Source: Bacillus_I endophytica_A
GTDB lineage: Bacteria; Bacillota; Bacilli; Bacillales; Bacillaceae_H
Direction of reading: 5' to 3'
NCBI RefSeq assembly: GCF_026790145.1
Contig: NZ_JALAMS010000014.1
Span: 124,001-188,000, forward strand
Length of the DNA: 64,000 nucleotides
Shown here: positions 34,492 through 42,999 of the stretch, piece after piece
How the letters are laid out: each line of letters begins with the position of its first letter
Position numbering within the stretch: position 1 is the stretch's first letter
Notes under the pieces: generated by a model
What the model was told of the DNA's origin: nothing
Database searches by the model: none
Seen by the model: the letters and a program-made list of their open reading frames with translations, nothing else
Program-made: the position numbers and the translations under genes

Positions 34492-35958
34492 ATGAGCGTA
34501 AAAACAGACGAAAAAACGTATTTAAACTATATCAATGGTAAATGGGTAACGGCTTCTATTCAAAAAGTTGAGACTAGTATCAATCCAGCCAATCGTCATG
34601 AAATCATCGGTTATATACAACAGTCTGAAAAAGAAGATTTAGATTACGCTGTCCTTGCTGCGAAGGAAGCACAAGTTTTCTGGGGAAAGCTATCTGGTGC
34701 TGCCCGCGGAGAGTATTTGTATAAGGTCGCAAACGCACTCGAGCAACGTATTGATGAAATTGCGGAAACAATGACTCGTGAAATGGGAAAAACATTTCTG
34801 GAAGCAAAAGGAGAAACGGCTAGAGGTGTCGCTATCCTTCGTTATTATGCAGGAGAAGGAATGAGAAAAATAGGTGACGTAATTCCTTCATCAGATTCTG
34901 AGGCACTGATGTTCACTACTCGTGCTCCGCTTGGAGTTGTAGGTGTTATCACACCTTGGAATTTTCCAGTAGCAATCCCTATCTGGAAAATAGCACCAGC
35001 ACTCATTTATGGAAATACTGTTATTCTTAAACCCGCTCAAGAAGCTGCAGTAACTGCAGCCAAAGTAATAGAATGTTTTGACGAGGCTGGACTTCCAAGG
35101 GGTACTATTAATATGGTAACAGGCCCTGGGTCTGTCATTGGTCAAGCGATTACTAACCACCCGAATATTAATGGAATTACATTCACAGGATCTGATGCAG
35201 TTGGTAAGTCAATTGGACTAGGTGCTCTAAAGCGTGGTGCTAAATATCAGTTAGAAATGGGTGGAAAGAATCCAGTAATTGTAGCCAATGACGCCGATTT
35301 AGAACAGGCAGTGGAAGCAACTATTAGTGGAGGCCTCCGTTCTACGGGTCAGAAATGTACAGCTACAAGCCGTGTAATCGTACAAAGTGAAGTTTACGAG
35401 CAGTTCAAAAATAAACTTATTGAAAAGATAAAGGAAATAGAAGTTGGGAATGGGTTAAAAGAAGATGTATGGATGGGGCCATGTGCAAGTGAAAACCAGC
35501 TTAATACAGTACTTTCTTATGTAAAAAAAGGCATAGAAGAAGGTGCAACATTAATTTATGGCGGTAAACGTATAGAGGATGAAGAATTAGTCAATGGATT
35601 CTTTATGGAACCTACTGTTTTTGAAAATGTTAGGAATGGAATGACCATTGCCCAAGAGGAAATTTTCGGTCCAGTGCTTGCCCTTATCAAAGTCGAGACT
35701 TTAGAAGAAGGGTTACAAATTGCAAACGACGTGAAATTTGGACTAAGTGCTTCCATTTTCACTAAAAATATTGGTCGCATGCTTTCTTTTATTAATGAGA
35801 TGGATGCTAGTCTCGTACGTATTAATGCTGAATCTGCTGGAGTTGAACTGCAAGCCCCATTCGGCGGAATGAAACAATCTAGCTCCCACTCTCGTGAGCA
35901 AGGAGAAGCTGCAATTGAGTTTTTCACTTCTATTAAAACTATATTTGTAAAGGCATAA
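34492..35958 (+). CDS. 2-oxoglutarate semialdehyde (2,5-dioxovalerate) dehydrogenase
   Basis: I start this gene at ATG 34492 (MSVKTDEKTYLNYINGKWV), 8 nt after GGGGG. It has 488 residues. NAD(P)-dependent aldehyde dehydrogenase signatures are present: VITPWNFPVAIPIWKIAPAL, FTGSDAVGKSIG, the general-base Glu in LEMGGKNPVIV and the catalytic Cys in TGQKCTATSRVIV. The end PFGGMKQSSSHSREQGEAAI fits ketoglutaric-semialdehyde dehydrogenases. In this locus it oxidises the semialdehyde to 2-oxoglutarate, so pentonate carbon enters the citric acid cycle in three enzymatic steps. A gap of about 150 bp separates it from the FAH gene. Confidence 0.88.
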   Translation: MSVKTDEKTYLNYINGKWVTASIQKVETSINPANRHEIIGYIQQSEKEDLDYAVLAAKEAQVFWGKLSGAARGEYLYKVANALEQRIDEIAETMTREMGKTFLEAKGETARGVAILRYYAGEGMRKIGDVIPSSDSEALMFTTRAPLGVVGVITPWNFPVAIPIWKIAPALIYGNTVILKPAQEAAVTAAKVIECFDEAGLPRGTINMVTGPGSVIGQAITNHPNINGITFTGSDAVGKSIGLGALKRGAKYQLEMGGKNPVIVANDADLEQAVEATISGGLRSTGQKCTATSRVIVQSEVYEQFKNKLIEKIKEIEVGNGLKEDVWMGPCASENQLNTVLSYVKKGIEEGATLIYGGKRIEDEELVNGFFMEPTVFENVRNGMTIAQEEIFGPVLALIKVETLEEGLQIANDVKFGLSASIFTKNIGRMLSFINEMDASLVRINAESAGVELQAPFGGMKQSSSHSREQGEAAIEFFTSIKTIFVKA

Positions 35959-36137
35959 ATAAACTTTCAGAGGCATAGCCCCTATTCATGCTTTATACAG
36001 ATATGTTCTTGCTATTAGTTATATTCTCATATATAACAACCGGCATAAATAAGAAAAAACATAAGGTGTATTCCCTTTGAGCGACAAGAGTATGTGCCTT
36101 ATTAACTTCCCTGAATTGGATTAGGGATTTAAAATCT

Positions 36138-36170
36138 AAAGAAGCATAAGTTTTTAGCTTATGCTTCTTT
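36138..36170. terminator. bidirectional terminator
   Basis: Arms AAAGAAGCATAAG (36138-36150) and CTTATGCTTCTTT (36158-36170) form a perfect 13-bp stem between the convergent aldehyde dehydrogenase and ureC genes. Confidence 0.85.
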
Positions 36171-36188
36171 GTTTATCTTGGAAGGCGT

Positions 36189-37898
36189 TTAGAATAAGAA
36201 ATAACGCTGTGCTAACGGAACGTGATTAACAGGTTCGCACGAAATTTCCTTCCCATCGGCAAATACTTGGTATGTTTTTGGATTTACTTCAATTTGGGGT
36301 AAAGCATAATTTAGCTTCATATCGAGCTTACTTAAGTTTCGAATGTTCCGTACGGGTGAGATAATTTTGGATAATCCTAACTTTTCATGCACACCACGTT
36401 CAATGCTTGCCTGTGACATAAAGGTAATGGCTGTAGAAGAGTTAGCTTTACCATATGACGCATACATTCTTCTCATAAAGACAGGTTCTGGAGTTGGGAT
36501 AGAAGCATTAGGGTCTCCCATTTGAGCTCGTGCAATCATTCCTCCTTTTAAAACAAGGTCTGGTTTTACACCAAAAAACATCGGATCCCATAAAACAAGG
36601 TCTGCAAGCTTCCCATTTTCAATTGAACCAACTTCATGACTGATGCCATGTGTAATAGCTGGATTAATCGTATATTTGGCAACGTAACGTTTTGCACGTT
36701 CATTATCATTCCCCCGTTCACTTGGAAGAGCGCCGCGCTGTTTTTTCATTTTATCAGCTGTTTGCCATGTGCGAATAATCACCTCACCAACTCGTCCCAT
36801 TGCTTGTGAATCCGAAGACATCATACTAATGGCTCCTATATCATGAAGCACATCTTCTGCTGCAATCGTAGCTGCGCGAATTCTTGAGCGACTAAAAGCC
36901 ACATCTTCCGGCACGTTTGCATCTAAATGATGGCATACCATCATCATGTCTAGATGTTCTTCCATTGTATTTGTTGTGTAGGGCATTGTTGGTGTTGTTG
37001 AAGAAGGTAGAATATTGGAGTAAGAAGCTAGTTTCATAATGTCTGGAGCATGTCCTCCACCTGCACCTTCAATATGGTACGTATGAATGACACGATCTCC
37101 AATGGCTTCAAGCGTATCTTCTAGAAACCCAGCTTCATTTAGCGTATCTGTATGTATTGCGACTTGAATGTCCGCTTGCTCGACGACATCCATGCATGTT
37201 TCAATTGCTCGAGGTGTTGATCCCCAATCCTCATGAAGCTTAAGGCCAACTGCTCCAGCTTCAATTTGTTCGATTAAAGGGGCTTTATGAGAAGCATTTC
37301 CTTTTCCTAAGAACCCTACATTTACAGGGAACTCTTCAGCCGCTTCAAGCATTCTTTCCATATACCAAGGGCCTGAAGTACACGTTGTGGCTTTACTTCC
37401 TGTAGCTGGTCCAGTTCCACCACCAATCATTGTGGTAATACCTGAGGAAAGTGCAACATCCATTTGTTGGGGACAAATAAAATGAATATGAGTATCAATT
37501 CCACCAGCTGTTAAGATTTTCCCCTCTCCTGATATAACTTCAGTACCAGCTCCAATGATTAAGTTAGCATCAACGTTATCCATAATATCTGGGTTTCCGC
37601 TTTTCCCTACCCCTACAATTCTTCCATTTTTAACTCCAACGTCAGCTTTTATAATGCCTGTATGATCAATCACAATTACGTTTGTGATCACTAAATCAAG
37701 GGCTCCTTCCTTGGCTGTTAATCGTCCATTCTGTCCCATCCCATCGCGAATCGTTTTTCCTCCACCAAAGATGACCTCTTCTCCATACACGGTGCAGTCT
37801 TTTTCGATTTCAACCCATAAATCTGTATCTGCTAGTCGGACTTTATCGCCTACTGTAGGACCAAAGAGATCTGCATATTGTTGCTTAGACATTCTCAT
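36189..37898 (-). CDS. ureC: urease alpha subunit UreC
   Basis: This full-length 569-residue protein carries all catalytic features: GGIDTHIHFICPQQ (Ni ligands), VGLKLHEDWGSTP with the lysine that is carbamylated, VAIHTDTLNEAGF, EGAGGGHAPDIM, the mobile flap MMVCHHLDANVPEDVAFSRS with its Cys and His, and SSDSQAMGRVGE with the Asp ligand. Urease hydrolyses urea to ammonia and carbamate. AAAGGAGG lies inside ureB and the genes overlap by 4 bp. No ureE, F, G, D or H gene for nickel insertion follows; the next gene downstream is on the other strand. Confidence 0.97.
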   Translation of the reverse strand: MRMSKQQYADLFGPTVGDKVRLADTDLWVEIEKDCTVYGEEVIFGGGKTIRDGMGQNGRLTAKEGALDLVITNVIVIDHTGIIKADVGVKNGRIVGVGKSGNPDIMDNVDANLIIGAGTEVISGEGKILTAGGIDTHIHFICPQQMDVALSSGITTMIGGGTGPATGSKATTCTSGPWYMERMLEAAEEFPVNVGFLGKGNASHKAPLIEQIEAGAVGLKLHEDWGSTPRAIETCMDVVEQADIQVAIHTDTLNEAGFLEDTLEAIGDRVIHTYHIEGAGGGHAPDIMKLASYSNILPSSTTPTMPYTTNTMEEHLDMMMVCHHLDANVPEDVAFSRSRIRAATIAAEDVLHDIGAISMMSSDSQAMGRVGEVIIRTWQTADKMKKQRGALPSERGNDNERAKRYVAKYTINPAITHGISHEVGSIENGKLADLVLWDPMFFGVKPDLVLKGGMIARAQMGDPNASIPTPEPVFMRRMYASYGKANSSTAITFMSQASIERGVHEKLGLSKIISPVRNIRNLSKLDMKLNYALPQIEVNPKTYQVFADGKEISCEPVNHVPLAQRYFLF

Positions 37899-38272
37899 GA
37901 TAAAACCTCCTTTGTGCTACCACTATACTTTTCTAGTTTTTCTATCATTTTTTCTTTACGTCGTTCATCGATAAAACCTTCAGTTATACCGTTTAATCCG
38001 TATACGGTCTTGCGGCCACCTAATGCCACTAACGTTACTTTCTTCTCTTCACCAGGTTCAATTCGAACTGCTGTACCAGATGGGATATCAAGACGCATAC
38101 CAATCGCTTTTTCTCTATCAAATGAAAGAGCTCGATTCACTTCTGCAAAATGAAAATGCGAACCAACTTGAATGGAGCGTGATCCTATGTTCTTCACGAT
38201 GAGTTCACACTGAGGCTTGCTTTTATTAATTTCAATTGTACCTTCTGCTATTTGAAATGCCCCTGGTTTCAT
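37895..38272 (-). CDS. ureB: urease beta subunit UreB
   Basis: This 125-residue protein has typical UreB text: MKPGAFQIAEGTIEINKSKP, VGSHFHFAEVNRALSFDREK, then GMRLDIPSGTAVRIEPGEEK and KTVYGLNGITEG. It overlaps ureA by 4 bp (ATGA) and ureC by 4 bp, the standard tight ureABC order. It forms part of the (UreABC)3 enzyme core. Confidence 0.96.
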   Translation of the reverse strand: MKPGAFQIAEGTIEINKSKPQCELIVKNIGSRSIQVGSHFHFAEVNRALSFDREKAIGMRLDIPSGTAVRIEPGEEKKVTLVALGGRKTVYGLNGITEGFIDERRKEKMIEKLEKYSGSTKEVLS

Positions 38273-38586
38273 GCTTTTACCTCCTTTTGTATTGGTTGAT
38301 GGATTGTGACAAGCTTTACACCATCTGGAAATGTTGCTTCAACTTGTATGCTCTCTAGCATTTCAGGAACCCCTTCCATTAAATCTTTTACACTAAGCAC
38401 GTGACGACCGAGTTCCATAATCTCTTCAACACTTTTTCCTTCACGGGCTCTTTCGATGACATAGCAAGTTAGATAGGCTGTTGCTTCAGGGTAATTTAAT
38501 AAAACTCCTCGTTCTTTCCTGTCTTGGGCTAGCTGACCAGCAACAACAATTAACAATTTTTCTTTCTCTATCTCTGTTAATCTCAT
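38269..38586 (-). CDS. ureA: urease gamma subunit UreA
   Basis: I start this gene at ATG 38586 (MRLTEIEKEKLLIVVAGQLA), preceded by AAGGAGG. The frame reaches 38634 but the extra text lacks a ribosome site. It has 105 residues, slightly over the usual 100. Conserved text: RGVLLNYPEATAYLTCYVIE, VPEMLESIQVEATFPDGVKL and TIHQPI. It is the first gene of the urease operon. Confidence 0.96.
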   Translation of the reverse strand: MRLTEIEKEKLLIVVAGQLAQDRKERGVLLNYPEATAYLTCYVIERAREGKSVEEIMELGRHVLSVKDLMEGVPEMLESIQVEATFPDGVKLVTIHQPIQKEVKA

Positions 38587-38616
38587 CTTATAAACCTCCT
38601 TAATGTATAAAAAAGA

Positions 38617-38655
38617 TGTAAATAAATATAACATAAGATGTCACAAAAAGTAAAT
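38617..38655 (-). promoter_or_regulatory. two TnrA/GlnR-like boxes before ureA
   Basis: TGTAAATAAATATAACA (38617-38633) matches the TnrA/GlnR consensus TGTNANAWWWTNTNACA at 16 of 17 positions. A weaker one (TGTCACAAAAAGTAAAT, 38639-38655, three mismatches) follows 22 bp away. Nitrogen control of urease by TnrA and GlnR is known in B. subtilis. The better box is only about 30 bp from the ATG, so it could lie over or after the promoter and act by repression. Confidence 0.6.
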
Positions 38656-38892
38656 ACTATTCTGAATTTTTAAATTATTGAACCTATTTTTATTTCATAT
38701 CTTTGTTACAAATGGATAAAATACAGCAAGAGTAAAACGAGGAAAACTTTAAATTCTCTTAGTATTCCCAGAAGTATTGTTTATATCTCCGGATAGCACT
38801 GTTGTTAGCTATGCTAGGTTATCAACCTTAAAAAACGAGGAGCTTATAATAAAAGCTCCTTAGCAGTTTAAACACAATACGATGTAATGAAA
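38656..38892. other. upstream region of urease operon with hairpin
   Basis: No gene is present. AGGAGCTT (38838-38845) and AAGCTCCT (38853-38860) form a stem flanked by AAAAAAC and TTAG. Its weak T-run makes terminator function doubtful. Confidence 0.35.
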
Positions 38893-39351
38893 TCATTGAG
38901 AAGAAGTTCTAAAATGTAATTCGTATTTTAAATAGTCAACATGCTCTCGTTGTTTTTGTAATATTTCATGAACGAGACATAAGCTTTCCTCATCAAGTTT
39001 ATTTGAAACTAATTCTTCAGTCATTTTGATTCCATATAAATTTTGACCCTTAATAGCATGTTTTAGAATATCTTGTTCACTAGTAGAAGAATCAAATAGT
39101 TGGCTTATAAAGAGCTCTATTTTCCCTATAATTCCTTCACTACTTCTAGGTGTTCCGTCTAGTACTTGAACACGTTTTGAAAGCAATTCTGCATGATGTT
39201 CTAGATCTTTACGAATTTCAATAAAGTGAGAAAGAAGTGAAGAAGAGGAATCGAGATTTTTTATAAAATTCTCGTAAGCATGTATCCCCATGTATTGACC
39301 TTCCACTAGTTTATTAAGCGTACCTACTATCTGTTTCTTATCCATATACAA
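38893..39351 (-). CDS. ferritin-like four-helix protein (DUF2383-type)
   Basis: This 152-residue all-helical protein has Glu/His positions spaced as in ferritin-like diiron bundles: VEGQYMGIHAYENFI (helix 1), IRKDLEHHAELLSKRV (helix 2), NLYGIKMTEELV (helix 3) and LQKQREHVDYLKYEL (helix 4). The overall look is that of DUF2383/PA2169-type bundles, linked to stress or spores in Bacillus. AxYMDKK starts allow ATG 39351 or the next Met two codons later. It is monocistronic. Metal binding is inferred from the pattern. Confidence 0.6.
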   Translation of the reverse strand: MYMDKKQIVGTLNKLVEGQYMGIHAYENFIKNLDSSSSLLSHFIEIRKDLEHHAELLSKRVQVLDGTPRSSEGIIGKIELFISQLFDSSTSEQDILKHAIKGQNLYGIKMTEELVSNKLDEESLCLVHEILQKQREHVDYLKYELHFRTSSQ

Positions 39352-39510
39352 CTGTTTACTGGATGTGTTTTTTAGTACATTCTTAAAGAGACTTATACTA
39401 GATATAGCTCTAGAAATTAGTGTTGCTTAAAATATAAGTTAAAGTTAATTTAGAAGGTCCCTACAAAACTAAAATTCATTTACCCATAAAAGTAGAATTA
39501 AGGGGAAAGA
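39352..39510. other. intergenic region
   Basis: This AT-rich stretch lies between the ferritin-like gene and the hairpin element at 39511. No gene or clear signal is seen. Confidence 0.3.
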
Positions 39511-39552
39511 AAAAAACGCAACCTCGTTGTTACTGAACGAATTTGCGCTTGT
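39511..39552. repeat. dispersed hairpin element, copy 2 (terminator-like)
   Basis: CGCAA/TTGCG and TCGTT/AACGA arms (39517-39547) enclose the loop GTTACTG. The centre CGTTGTTACTGAACG matches copies at 18188 and 57026, while the outer stem is different. It lies about 120 bp past the DUF554 stop on the minus strand. Confidence 0.55.
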
Positions 39553-39674
39553 ATTAATTTCTTAATATAAAGGCTATGTAAACTAAAGGTATATATAGTT
39601 GGTTCTTAAATCTTCTCTTTTTTAAAATGAAATTAATTAGGTTTTAGTCCGCCTTCCTTTCAGCTTCATCAGTA

Positions 39675-40358
39675 TCAGAATTGAAATAATTCAATAATTA
39701 AAAATAGAAGAGGTGAAACAAGTAAAGCAGGAATAAGGTTTAAGGTTTTAAACTTTTTAATTTCTAAGATATTTAACCCTGATGCCAGAATGAGTATTCC
39801 ACCTACAATACTCAATTCATTTAACAGGTTATGATTAATAGCACCTTCTAGCAAGATTGTAATGAGATAAATAGAGCCTTGCCATATAAATAATACAATC
39901 GCGGCAATAGCTATTCCTATACCAAAGGTTGAAGCTAAAACAATAGAAGTGATTCCATCTAATATTCCATTAGCAAGTAAATAGGTATAGTCTTCTTTTA
40001 AAGCGGCTTCTATCGGTCCTAAAATAGACAAAGATCCTATACAGAATAATAAAATGGCCGTTGACAAACCTTCAGCTAGGTTACTTTTAGAAAATTTATT
40101 AACCAAGTTGTTAAATCTTACTTCTAAATTCAGTTTTTGACCAATTAACCCTCCTATCGCTAAACTTACAATGAAAAGTACAGGATACTTACTCGAAGGT
40201 AAATGATGTACGACAGCATCAATTCCCAACACAGTAGCTACCAATCCCATAGCTTGCATTAAAATATTATGATATTCATGTTTTATTCCCTTTTTAAAGA
40301 TACTACCTATAACACTCCCTACTATGATTGTGAGTGTATTGAAAATTGTTCCAAACAT
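39675..40358 (-). CDS. DUF554 membrane protein under MerR control
   Basis: I start this gene at ATG 40358 (MFGTIFNTLTIIVGSVIGSI), with AAAGGAGA upstream; the longer frame runs back through the promoter. The product has 227 residues and about six to seven helices with DUF554 features: GVVIGS-type Gly-rich first helix, LIGQKLNLE, LLFCIGSLSILGPIEAALKE, LLANGILDGITSIVLASTFG and EGAINHNLLNELSIVGGILI followed by LASGLNIL. DUF554 proteins are uncharacterised or proposed transporters. A second copy lies at 59291. The MerR promoter just upstream predicts induction by a small hydrophobic or cationic compound. Confidence 0.8.
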   Translation of the reverse strand: MFGTIFNTLTIIVGSVIGSIFKKGIKHEYHNILMQAMGLVATVLGIDAVVHHLPSSKYPVLFIVSLAIGGLIGQKLNLEVRFNNLVNKFSKSNLAEGLSTAILLFCIGSLSILGPIEAALKEDYTYLLANGILDGITSIVLASTFGIGIAIAAIVLFIWQGSIYLITILLEGAINHNLLNELSIVGGILILASGLNILEIKKFKTLNLIPALLVSPLLFLIIELFQF

Positions 40359-40404
40359 TGGATGTTCTCCTTTCTGTTTATAAAATAACTTAGAACGTAA
40401 TAAA

Positions 40405-40435
40405 ATATTAAACCCTCCAGTAGCTGGAGGGTCAA
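40405..40435 (-). promoter_or_regulatory. MerR-type promoter with 19-bp spacer
   Basis: Reading the minus strand, TTGACC (40430-40435) is followed by exactly 19 bp and TAATAT (40405-40410). The spacer carries the palindrome ACCCTCCAG-CTA-CTGGAGGGT. This is the hallmark of MerR/BmrR-activated promoters, where the activator twists an overlong spacer. It drives the DUF554 gene, about 47 bp upstream of its ATG. Confidence 0.88.
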
Positions 40436-40465
40436 GTGAGATTTTAACTTTTAGAACACAGAATG

Positions 40466-41284
40466 TCACAAACAACTATAGGGCACTAATATTTCGGTGA
40501 CATATTTATTTAAGTCATTCGTAACTCCATAATCAATCAAGGTTATCTCCATCGAATCATCAATCAGTTTGTATTGATGATTTTTCATATATTCCATCAA
40601 CTTCTTATAATAAGGAGGCGCATCCATATGGGTGCCTTTAAAGCAAATTTGAAGATATTCTCTAGGAGGAAAAACAGTGGTAGGAGATGCAACTTCATCG
40701 TCCTCTTCTACTGTCATAAAAACACTTGAATACTTATTAAAAGTACCCGAGCACAAGTCAGATACTGAAATGGAAAGACCTATTTTCCCTAGAAAAATAT
40801 CTGTTTTAAGATTGAAATTAGTACGTAACTCTGAAATAGGAAATTCAATATCTTCACTTGGACTATAGTCATGCTGAAGATAAGCTACATGCCGCCCAGG
40901 TAGTTTCACCTCAGCAATGGTATCAAGTGGTGTATTGATAGCATGGTTAATCTGCAGTAGACGCTGAGAAATTTTCCTTTCAATTGTTTCTAACTCCATT
41001 TTTTTTTGAGCTATTTCAGCTTGTTGATTTTTTAACATCACAACCAGGTTATCAATGTCCCGGTAGTTAAAAAACTCTAAAAGCTTGCTTATTGGTACAC
41101 CTAGTGCCCTTAGGTATTTAATTGAATCTAGTCTTTCGAATTGCTGGGTTGAATAATAACGGTAATGGGTCTTATCATCTGTAAACTCAGGTTTTAAAAG
41201 ACCAATTTCGTCATAATATCTGAGAGTGGAGATTTTTACATGAAATAGTTTTGATATCTCTCCAATCGTAAAAAATTCTTTCAT
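40466..41284 (-). CDS. MerR-family activator with GyrI-like effector domain (BmrR type)
   Basis: This 272-residue protein has a MerR helix-turn-helix at the N-terminus (FTIGEISKLFHVKISTLRYY, then DEIGLLKPEF and YYSTQQFERLDSIKYLRALG), a coiled linker helix (about 75-115) and a C-terminal domain of GyrI-like/BmrR type (about 120-272: VKLPGRHVAYLQHDYSPSED, then YLQICFKGTHMDAPPYYKKL). Such activators sense lipophilic cations or other drugs. It lies just upstream of the DUF554 gene, with the 19-bp-spacer promoter between the two. A GAGAAGATC site precedes the ATG. Confidence 0.87.
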   Translation of the reverse strand: MKEFFTIGEISKLFHVKISTLRYYDEIGLLKPEFTDDKTHYRYYSTQQFERLDSIKYLRALGVPISKLLEFFNYRDIDNLVVMLKNQQAEIAQKKMELETIERKISQRLLQINHAINTPLDTIAEVKLPGRHVAYLQHDYSPSEDIEFPISELRTNFNLKTDIFLGKIGLSISVSDLCSGTFNKYSSVFMTVEEDDEVASPTTVFPPREYLQICFKGTHMDAPPYYKKLMEYMKNHQYKLIDDSMEITLIDYGVTNDLNKYVTEILVPYSCL

Positions 41285-41358
41285 CTGATCTTCTCCTTTC
41301 TTAACCCTTCATCGTCTTTATCTAGAAAACTACGACTACCTGGTGTGTTTATCTCCTC

Positions 41359-41508
41359 CTAATATTTTTCTATGTAAGGATGATTAAGAAATTGGTCCAC
41401 CTCTGCAAACACAAGCTGACAAATTCTCCATCCTTTAACTAGTTTAAGGGGGAGGCGATTTGAATTATATAATTCAAGTGTAATTTGTCTTTCAAAACCC
41501 GGCTCTAC
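41359..41508 (-). pseudogene. dcd: dCTP deaminase (dcd) C-terminal remnant
   Basis: This 50-codon minus-strand frame has no start: a TAG precedes it directly. It reads VEPGFERQITLELYNSNRLP and LKLVKGWRICQLVFAEVDQF to LNHPYIEKY and stop. This is the typical end of dCTP deaminase/dUTPase-fold proteins (G-F-E-G-x-I-T-L-E-L-x-N, and G-x-R-I-x-Q-L-V-F). Only this third of the gene remains. It is probably a leftover of a lost or transferred gene. Confidence 0.7.
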
Positions 41509-41730
41509 CTAACCAACATTTCAAACAAGATTCTATTCAAATTTCTGTTTAAGTTTTCTATCATATAAAGATGTAAACGCGGGTAATTTATTACTAATCT
41601 CACTAAAATCCAGGAAAGCTCGCCTCTATAGAGACAAGATTTTTATACTAAAATTCATATTATTGTGTGTTTCTAACCTACTTCATATAATGCAAAAAAT
41701 ATTAATTAATTAGATAATGAAATAGGGATT
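41509..41730. other. intergenic region downstream of cntE
   Basis: AT-rich sequence with no gene and no strong hairpin recognised after the minus-strand cntE stop. Confidence 0.3.
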
Positions 41731-42918
41731 TTATTTTCCCTCAACAAATACCTTGCGTTTATCATAGGCAAAAATAATCATTGTTCCACCTAAAATAGCA
41801 CAAATCCCATACATAAATGAGTATGAGGAAATGTCAGCTATGGGGCCCATAATAACCCCTCCTAGTGATACCCCTAAATCTGCCATAGCAATAAATAGGC
41901 CAATTAATATATTACGATTTACTTTTGGTAAAACAAAAGTCAAATATGTAGTTAAGGTAGGATATATGAGCGCTTGAGCTATTCCCATCAAGACTGCTCC
42001 CGCATAGAAAAACATTACTCCACCAGTTATAGAAAAGCTTACACATTGCGCTGCTAATGTTAGGAGGAGCATTGTACCCATTACAAAAAGAGAATGCCAT
42101 TTACCATCTGAAGGAATTTTTTTTCTTAAAGTAAAACGGGCAAACACAACAGTTCCTGCTTGAATCATGAGATAAACTCCAGCGCTCCCATTTTTTAATT
42201 CCATAGCGTAGAGAGGCAAGAAAGTAGTAATAGCTCCAAATACAATAGAGGCTACTAACATTAACACGCTACATTTGAACAAAAATGGATTTTTTATTAA
42301 CTCACCAAATGATTTGAACATATTTACTCTTTGAGGCGTATCATTTATTGTAGTTAAATCCCCTTGCTTGTCCACTTTAGCACTATAACCAAAAAAACCT
42401 GTAAAAATAGCAATAGATATCATTACTATTGTAAAGTAAGCTGTATTGTTTGCTTGCCAAATTCCTAATGCTAATATAGGTCCGATAACACCCGGTATAT
42501 GTGAGAATAAGGAATAAAGCGAGATACCTTGAGAACGATCCTCCTCTGGAAGGGCATCAATAATACCAATTTGTAACGCCATTGAGAAAAAAGCTGTTGA
42601 TACCCCTTGTAAAATACGTGCGATTAAAAATCCACCTAATCCAGTGATTGTGTAGAGTATTAAGGCAAATCCATTAATGATAAGGATTATACGTAATACT
42701 TTTATAGGCCCTTTTTTTTGTATAATATGTCCTGCCCATGGTCGAAAAAACATAGTGGTAAACAAATAAGCTCCCATAATAATACCAATGGTTGTATTGC
42801 TAGCTCCTAATGTTTCTCCTTGTAAAGGAATAATAACATTTAGTATAGAGTTTGCACTAAAGTAAAGAAGGGTTAATCCATATAAACGTAGAAAAGGCCA
42901 AGACATAGCTCCATTCAC
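41731..42918 (-). CDS. cntE: MFS exporter, CntE-like (opine metallophore export)
   Basis: This 395-residue, 12-helix MFS protein has the loop motif FRPWAGHIIQKKGPIKVLRI between helices 2 and 3 and FSMALQIGIIDALPEEDRSQ in mid-protein. It is the last gene of the minus-strand metallophore locus, 81 bp after cntF. In S. aureus, cntE occupies the same place and exports staphylopine. Assignment rests on position and MFS type. An unrelated drug transporter is possible but unlikely given the conserved order. Confidence 0.75.
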   Translation of the reverse strand: MNGAMSWPFLRLYGLTLLYFSANSILNVIIPLQGETLGASNTTIGIIMGAYLFTTMFFRPWAGHIIQKKGPIKVLRIILIINGFALILYTITGLGGFLIARILQGVSTAFFSMALQIGIIDALPEEDRSQGISLYSLFSHIPGVIGPILALGIWQANNTAYFTIVMISIAIFTGFFGYSAKVDKQGDLTTINDTPQRVNMFKSFGELIKNPFLFKCSVLMLVASIVFGAITTFLPLYAMELKNGSAGVYLMIQAGTVVFARFTLRKKIPSDGKWHSLFVMGTMLLLTLAAQCVSFSITGGVMFFYAGAVLMGIAQALIYPTLTTYLTFVLPKVNRNILIGLFIAMADLGVSLGGVIMGPIADISSYSFMYGICAILGGTMIIFAYDKRKVFVEGK

Positions 42919-42999
42919 AACTTTTTCTCCTCCTAATTCATTTTAATATCTTCCTAAAATTCCACAGTTTGAGCTGAAACAAGAATGATATGAACCATA

